Positions 40,090 through 42,895 of a stretch of DNA of 42,895 nt are shown here, piece by piece. The DNA lies in contig JAQXLY010000029.1 in the NCBI GenBank assembly GCA_029012365.1, forward strand, positions 1 to 42,895. Direction: 5' to 3'. Position numbers and translations under genes: made by a program. The first letter of the stretch is position 1; the number at the start of each line of letters is the position of its first letter. A model generated the notes under the pieces. It worked only from the letters and a program-made list of their open reading frames with translations. It was not told where the DNA came from and searched no databases. The DNA comes from Lachnospiraceae bacterium. GTDB lineage: Bacteria > Bacillota > Clostridia > Lachnospirales > Lachnospiraceae.

Positions 40090-41034
40090 ATGGCACAACA
40101 CGCAATTTTGCGATTTGAGAAGCACAAGGGCCACCCGGCGGGGCCGCTGGAAGCCCACCATGAACGGAAAAAGGAGCAGTACGCCAGCAACCCGGACATT
40201 GACACCAGCCGGAGCAAGTACAATTTCCACATCGTCAAGCCGGATGGCCGCTACTACCATTTCATTCAGAGCCGCATCGAGCAGGCCAGATGCCGCACCC
40301 GCAAGGACAGCACTCGGTTTGTGGACACGCTGATTACCGCCAGCCCGGAGTTTTTCAAGGGCAAGTCCCCAAAGGAGATAGCGGCCTACTTCCAGAGGGC
40401 GGCGGACTTCCTCATTGACCGGGTGGGCCGGGAGAACATCGTTTCGGCTATGGTACACATGGATGAAAAAACGCCCCATCTGCACTTGGTCTTTGTGCCG
40501 CTGACAAAGGACAACCGCCTGTGCGCCAAAGAAATTATCGGCAACCGGGCCAATCTGACGAAGTGGCAGGACGATTTTCACGCCTGTATGGTGGAGCAGT
40601 ACCCCGACCTGGAGCGTGGGGAAAGCGCCAGCAAGACGGGCCGGAAGCATATCCCCACCCGGCTGTTCAAACAGGCGGTCAACCTCTCCAAACAGGCGAG
40701 GGCCATTGAAGCGGTTCTCTCCGGCATTACCCCGCTGAACGCCGGAAAGAAGAAAGAGGAAGCCCTCTCCATGCTGAAAAAGTGGTTTCCGCAGATGGAG
40801 AACTTCTCCGGGCAACTGAAAAAATACAAGGTCACAATCAATGACTTGTTAGCGGAAAATGAAAAGCTGGAAGTCAGGGCAAAGGCCAGCGAAAAAGGCA
40901 AGATGAATGACACGATGGAACGGGCGAAGTTAAAAAGCGAACTGGACGATATGCGGCGGCTGGTTGACCGTATCCCGCCGGAGATTTTAGCGGAACTGAA
41001 ACGGCAACAGCGGCAGCATGGAAAGGAAAGGTGA
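40090..41034 (+). CDS. MobV-family relaxase
   Basis: A 314-residue relaxase that nicks oriT and pilots single-stranded DNA into a conjugation channel. It has the MobV motifs: N-terminal ERKKEQYASNPDID.RSKYN, and the metal-binding HMDEKTPHLHLVFVPL (His at 123, 130 and 132). The C-terminal third is a long coiled coil (LLAENEKLEVRAKASEKGK), used for dimerisation. AAAGGAG lies 4 bases before the ATG. Its length is somewhat short for the family. The matching oriT is at the far left end of the element. It overlaps the next small gene by 17 bases. Confidence 0.93.
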   Translation: MAQHAILRFEKHKGHPAGPLEAHHERKKEQYASNPDIDTSRSKYNFHIVKPDGRYYHFIQSRIEQARCRTRKDSTRFVDTLITASPEFFKGKSPKEIAAYFQRAADFLIDRVGRENIVSAMVHMDEKTPHLHLVFVPLTKDNRLCAKEIIGNRANLTKWQDDFHACMVEQYPDLERGESASKTGRKHIPTRLFKQAVNLSKQARAIEAVLSGITPLNAGKKKEEALSMLKKWFPQMENFSGQLKKYKVTINDLLAENEKLEVRAKASEKGKMNDTMERAKLKSELDDMRRLVDRIPPEILAELKRQQRQHGKER

Positions 41035-41230
41035 TCTTATAAGTAATATCAGATACAAAAAGGAAATCGAAATCGTGACTTTTCAGGGAAAGGAAATCAC
41101 ACTGGAAAATCTCTCCCCGGTGTTCACGCCGGAACAGGAAGCAGCCAAACGCCGGGAACTGGAACAGCAGCTTTATGAGGTGTTCCGCAAGTACGCCGAC
41201 AAGCGGGAGAGTGAGGAAGCCGGGACATAA
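41018..41230 (+). CDS. Small conserved-looking protein between relaxase and recombinase
   Basis: A 70-residue, highly charged protein (ISNIRYKKEIEIVTFQGKEI then TPEQEAAKRRELEQQLYEVF), with a beta-hairpin-like first half and a helical second half. I do not recognise it. It overlaps the relaxase end by 17 bases and has AGGAAAGG-like purines near its start inside the relaxase gene, so it is probably translationally coupled. Elements with this type of recombinase often carry small accessory proteins here; a helper for excision or transfer is a guess. Confidence 0.65.
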   Translation: MERKGDLISNIRYKKEIEIVTFQGKEITLENLSPVFTPEQEAAKRRELEQQLYEVFRKYADKRESEEAGT

Positions 41231-41248
41231 GGTTTTCCAAACCCATCA

Positions 41249-41277
41249 TTGATTTGCGGGGCTGCTGGCGGTATAAT
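41249..41277 (+). promoter_or_regulatory. Promoter of the serine recombinase inside a hairpin
   Basis: TTGATT (41249-41254), 17 bases, TATAAT (41272-41277). The -10 box lies in the loop of the terminator that ends the mobilisation transcript, and the predicted start of transcription (about 41,284) lies at the beginning of the 3' arm. Confidence 0.8.
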
Positions 41278-41306
41278 AGAACTGTCAGCAGCTCCGTTTC
41301 TTTTTT
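41258..41306 (+). terminator. Terminator of the mobilisation genes
   Basis: GGGGCTGCTGGC (41258-41269) pairs with GTCAGCAGCTCC (41284-41295) as a 12-bp stem with two G-T pairs, and is followed by GTTTCTTTTTT. The 14-base loop holds the recombinase -10 box. Confidence 0.82.
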
Positions 41307-41324
41307 AAGAAAAGGAGCGACAAT

Positions 41325-42836
41325 ATGAACAATCGGATAGACGCAATCTATGCAAGACAATCGGTAGACAAAAAGGACAGCATTTCCATTGAAAGCCAGA
41401 TTGAATTTTGCAAATACGAGTTGAAAGGCGGTAACTGCAAGGAATACACAGACAAAGGGTACAGCGGCAAGAACACAGACCGTCCGAAGTTTCAAGAACT
41501 GGTGCGGGACATCAAGCGGGGCTTGATTGCAAAGGTCGTGGTTTACAAGCTCGACCGTATCAGCCGTTCCATTCTGGACTTTGCCAACATGATGGAGCTG
41601 TTCCAGCAGTACAATGTGGAGTTTGTGTCCTCTACGGAAAAGTTTGATACCTCCACGCCGATGGGACGGGCCATGCTGAATATCTGTATCGTGTTCGCCC
41701 AGCTTGAACGGGAAACGATACAGAAGCGGGTAACGGACGCTTACTACTCCCGCAGTCAGCGGGGCTTTAAGATGGGCGGGAAAGCCCCTTACGGCTTCCA
41801 TACGGAGCCTATCAAGATGGACGGTATCAACACAAAGAAGCTGGTGGTAAACCCGGAGGAAGCGGCCAATATCCGGCTGATGTTTGAGATGTACGCCCAG
41901 CCCACAACTTCCTACGGGGACATTACCCGGTACTTTGCCGAACAGGGGATTTTGTTCCATGGCAAAGAGCTGATACGCCCCACGCTGGCGCAGATGTTAC
42001 GCAATCCTGTCTATGTGCAGGCAGACCTTGATGTGTACGAATTTTTCAAAAGTCAAGGTACAGTCATTGTCAATGACGTTGCCGATTTTACGGGCATGAA
42101 CGGCTGCTATCTGTATCAAGGGCGAGATGTAAAGGCCAGCAAGAAAAACGACTTAAAAGACCAAATGCTGGTACTGGCTCCCCATGAGGGTATCGTCCCC
42201 TCCGACACCTGGCTGACCTGCCGCAAGAAGCTGATGAACAACATGAAAATCCAGTCTGCCCGGAAAGCCACCCACACATGGCTGGCAGGAAAAATCAAGT
42301 GCGGGAATTGCGGGTATGCTCTTATGAGTATCTACAATCCCTCCGGCAAACAGTATCTCCGCTGCACGAAACGGCTGGACAATAAAAGCTGTCCTGGCTG
42401 TGGGAAAATCATCACTTCGGAACTGGAAGCGGTTGTTTATCAGCAGATGGTAAAGAAGCTGGCAAGCTACAAGACGCTGACAGGAAAAAAGAAAGCGGCA
42501 AAGGCAAACCCGAAAATCACCGCCCTGCAAGTGGAACTTGCCCATGTAGACAGCGAGATTGAAAAGCTGGTGGACAGTCTGACGGGGGCAAACAATGTCC
42601 TGTTCTCCTATGTGAATGTGAAGATAGCGGAACTGGACGGGCGCAAGCAGGAACTTCTGGCAAGGATAGCGGAGTTGACTGTGGAGGCCATCAGCCCGGA
42701 ACAGGTCAGCCAGATTTCCGGCTACCTCGATACCTGGGAGAATGTATCTTTTGATGACAAGCGGCGTGTGGTGGATTTGATGATCACCACCATAGCCGCC
42801 ACAAGCGACAGCTTGAACATCACATGGAAAATCTGA
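41325..42836 (+). CDS. Large serine recombinase (TnpX/TndX-like)
   Basis: A 503-residue site-specific recombinase that should excise and insert the element. The resolvase domain has the nucleophile Ser13 in YARQSVDK, plus the YKLDRISRS and GRAMLNICIVFAQLERETI motifs. The recombinase domain follows (about 155-300). A zinc ribbon (CGNCGYAL with RCTKRLDNKSCPGC, about 326-360) and a coiled coil (about 385-450) complete the layout. It is at the short end of the family. AAAGGAG is 7 bases before the ATG. It ends 33 bases before the right inverted repeat, as expected for an enzyme encoded beside its att site. Confidence 0.95.
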   Translation: MNNRIDAIYARQSVDKKDSISIESQIEFCKYELKGGNCKEYTDKGYSGKNTDRPKFQELVRDIKRGLIAKVVVYKLDRISRSILDFANMMELFQQYNVEFVSSTEKFDTSTPMGRAMLNICIVFAQLERETIQKRVTDAYYSRSQRGFKMGGKAPYGFHTEPIKMDGINTKKLVVNPEEAANIRLMFEMYAQPTTSYGDITRYFAEQGILFHGKELIRPTLAQMLRNPVYVQADLDVYEFFKSQGTVIVNDVADFTGMNGCYLYQGRDVKASKKNDLKDQMLVLAPHEGIVPSDTWLTCRKKLMNNMKIQSARKATHTWLAGKIKCGNCGYALMSIYNPSGKQYLRCTKRLDNKSCPGCGKIITSELEAVVYQQMVKKLASYKTLTGKKKAAKANPKITALQVELAHVDSEIEKLVDSLTGANNVLFSYVNVKIAELDGRKQELLARIAELTVEAISPEQVSQISGYLDTWENVSFDDKRRVVDLMITTIAATSDSLNITWKI

Positions 42837-42869
42837 CTGGCGGCACCCCTCCCGTCAGATACCTACCCT

Positions 42870-42889
42870 GTGTAGTCCCTTGTAAACTG
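42870..42889 (-). repeat. Right terminal inverted repeat / attachment site
   Basis: GTGTAGTCCCTTGTAAACTG on the plus strand, the inverse of the left end with one mismatch. GT at 42889-42890 is the candidate crossover pair. Only six bases of right flank (TACTTT) are in the window. Confidence 0.8.
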
Positions 42890-42895
42890 TACTTT

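Larger units (their letters stand above)
35276..42889 (+). mobile_element. 7.6-kb integrative mobilizable element with serine recombinase and MobV
   Basis: Bounded by 20-bp inverted repeats CAGTTTACAAGGRACTACAC that differ at one base. The content is that of a mobilizable element: oriT, Mef-like efflux pump, XRE regulator, small orphan protein, Cys-rich VLP protein, truncated RepA, MobV relaxase and a large serine recombinase next to the right end. Base composition is clearly richer in G and C than the flanks, and genes run mostly on the plus strand against the chromosomal direction. It would move by recombinase excision to a circle and be transferred by the machinery of another conjugative element. 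Confidence 0.85.

Noticed and set aside
40087-40815. 242-codon minus-strand frame opposite the relaxase
   Set aside because: Shadow of the GC-rich relaxase gene; no ribosome site or domain, while the relaxase motifs are complete.
1-42895. CRISPR arrays, tRNA and rRNA genes
   Set aside because: I looked for regularly spaced repeats, tRNA cloverleaf or CCA ends and rRNA signature sequences on both strands and found none.

Overview
The window looks like chromosome of a spore-forming, Gram-positive anaerobe of the Clostridia, most likely Lachnospiraceae. The evidence is SpoIVA, a SpoIVA-type sigma-E promoter, Firmicutes-style ribosome binding sites, an Ami/Opp-type peptide importer, and housekeeping gene order typical of that group (rplS, lepB, ylqF, rnhB, yraN, pgeF, a DUF512 radical-SAM protein, der, plsY, gpsA, spoIVA). 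I cannot name the species. From the left edge to about 35.27 kb nearly every gene is on the minus strand, so transcription runs right to left.

Left part (1-13.5 kb): the window opens inside the 5' end of a group IIC intron that sits directly behind the terminator of a GNAT acetyltransferase gene. Then come a small HEAT-like protein, an iron-dependent alcohol dehydrogenase, and a peptide-use operon. That operon is oppA-oppB-oppC-oppD-oppF, a DUF3899 membrane protein and the oligopeptidase pepF, so import is followed by intracellular cleavage. Four of the five Opp subunits are much larger than normal because of insertions.

Middle (13.5-30.4 kb): mutS, rnhA and a membrane-anchored MutS-like ATPase form one tight cluster. 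A secreted SH3-NlpC/P60 hydrolase with a near-ideal sigma-A promoter follows. spoIVA appears to be driven by a sigma-E promoter buried inside the gpsA terminator hairpin. After that come phospholipid genes (gpsA, plsY), ribosome-assembly GTPases (der, ylqF), nucleases (rnhB, yraN), a lone FlhB-like domain, signal peptidase I and L19 with its own promoter and leader.

Right chromosomal part (30.4-35.27 kb): araC-type regulator, dus, trmD and a class II Fic protein lie in one run. Next is a decayed stretch where a membrane-protein gene and a GNAT gene appear fused by deletion, an XRE regulator with membrane segments, and the tail of a gene cut by the mobile element.

Mobile element (35,276-42,889): a GC-richer, 7.6-kb integrative mobilizable element with 20-bp terminal inverted repeats (19 of 20 identical), a large serine recombinase, a MobV relaxase and a pMV158-like oriT at the opposite end. 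It also carries a truncated RepA, a cysteine-rich VLP protein, an XRE regulator, an orphan 87-residue protein and a Mef-like drug efflux pump. The pump sits behind a leader peptide and two terminators, which suggests inducible attenuation. The left 700 bases of the element are non-coding but dense in hairpins, including an 83-base multi-stem structure. The element has interrupted an older gene, and removing it restores an open frame across the junction.
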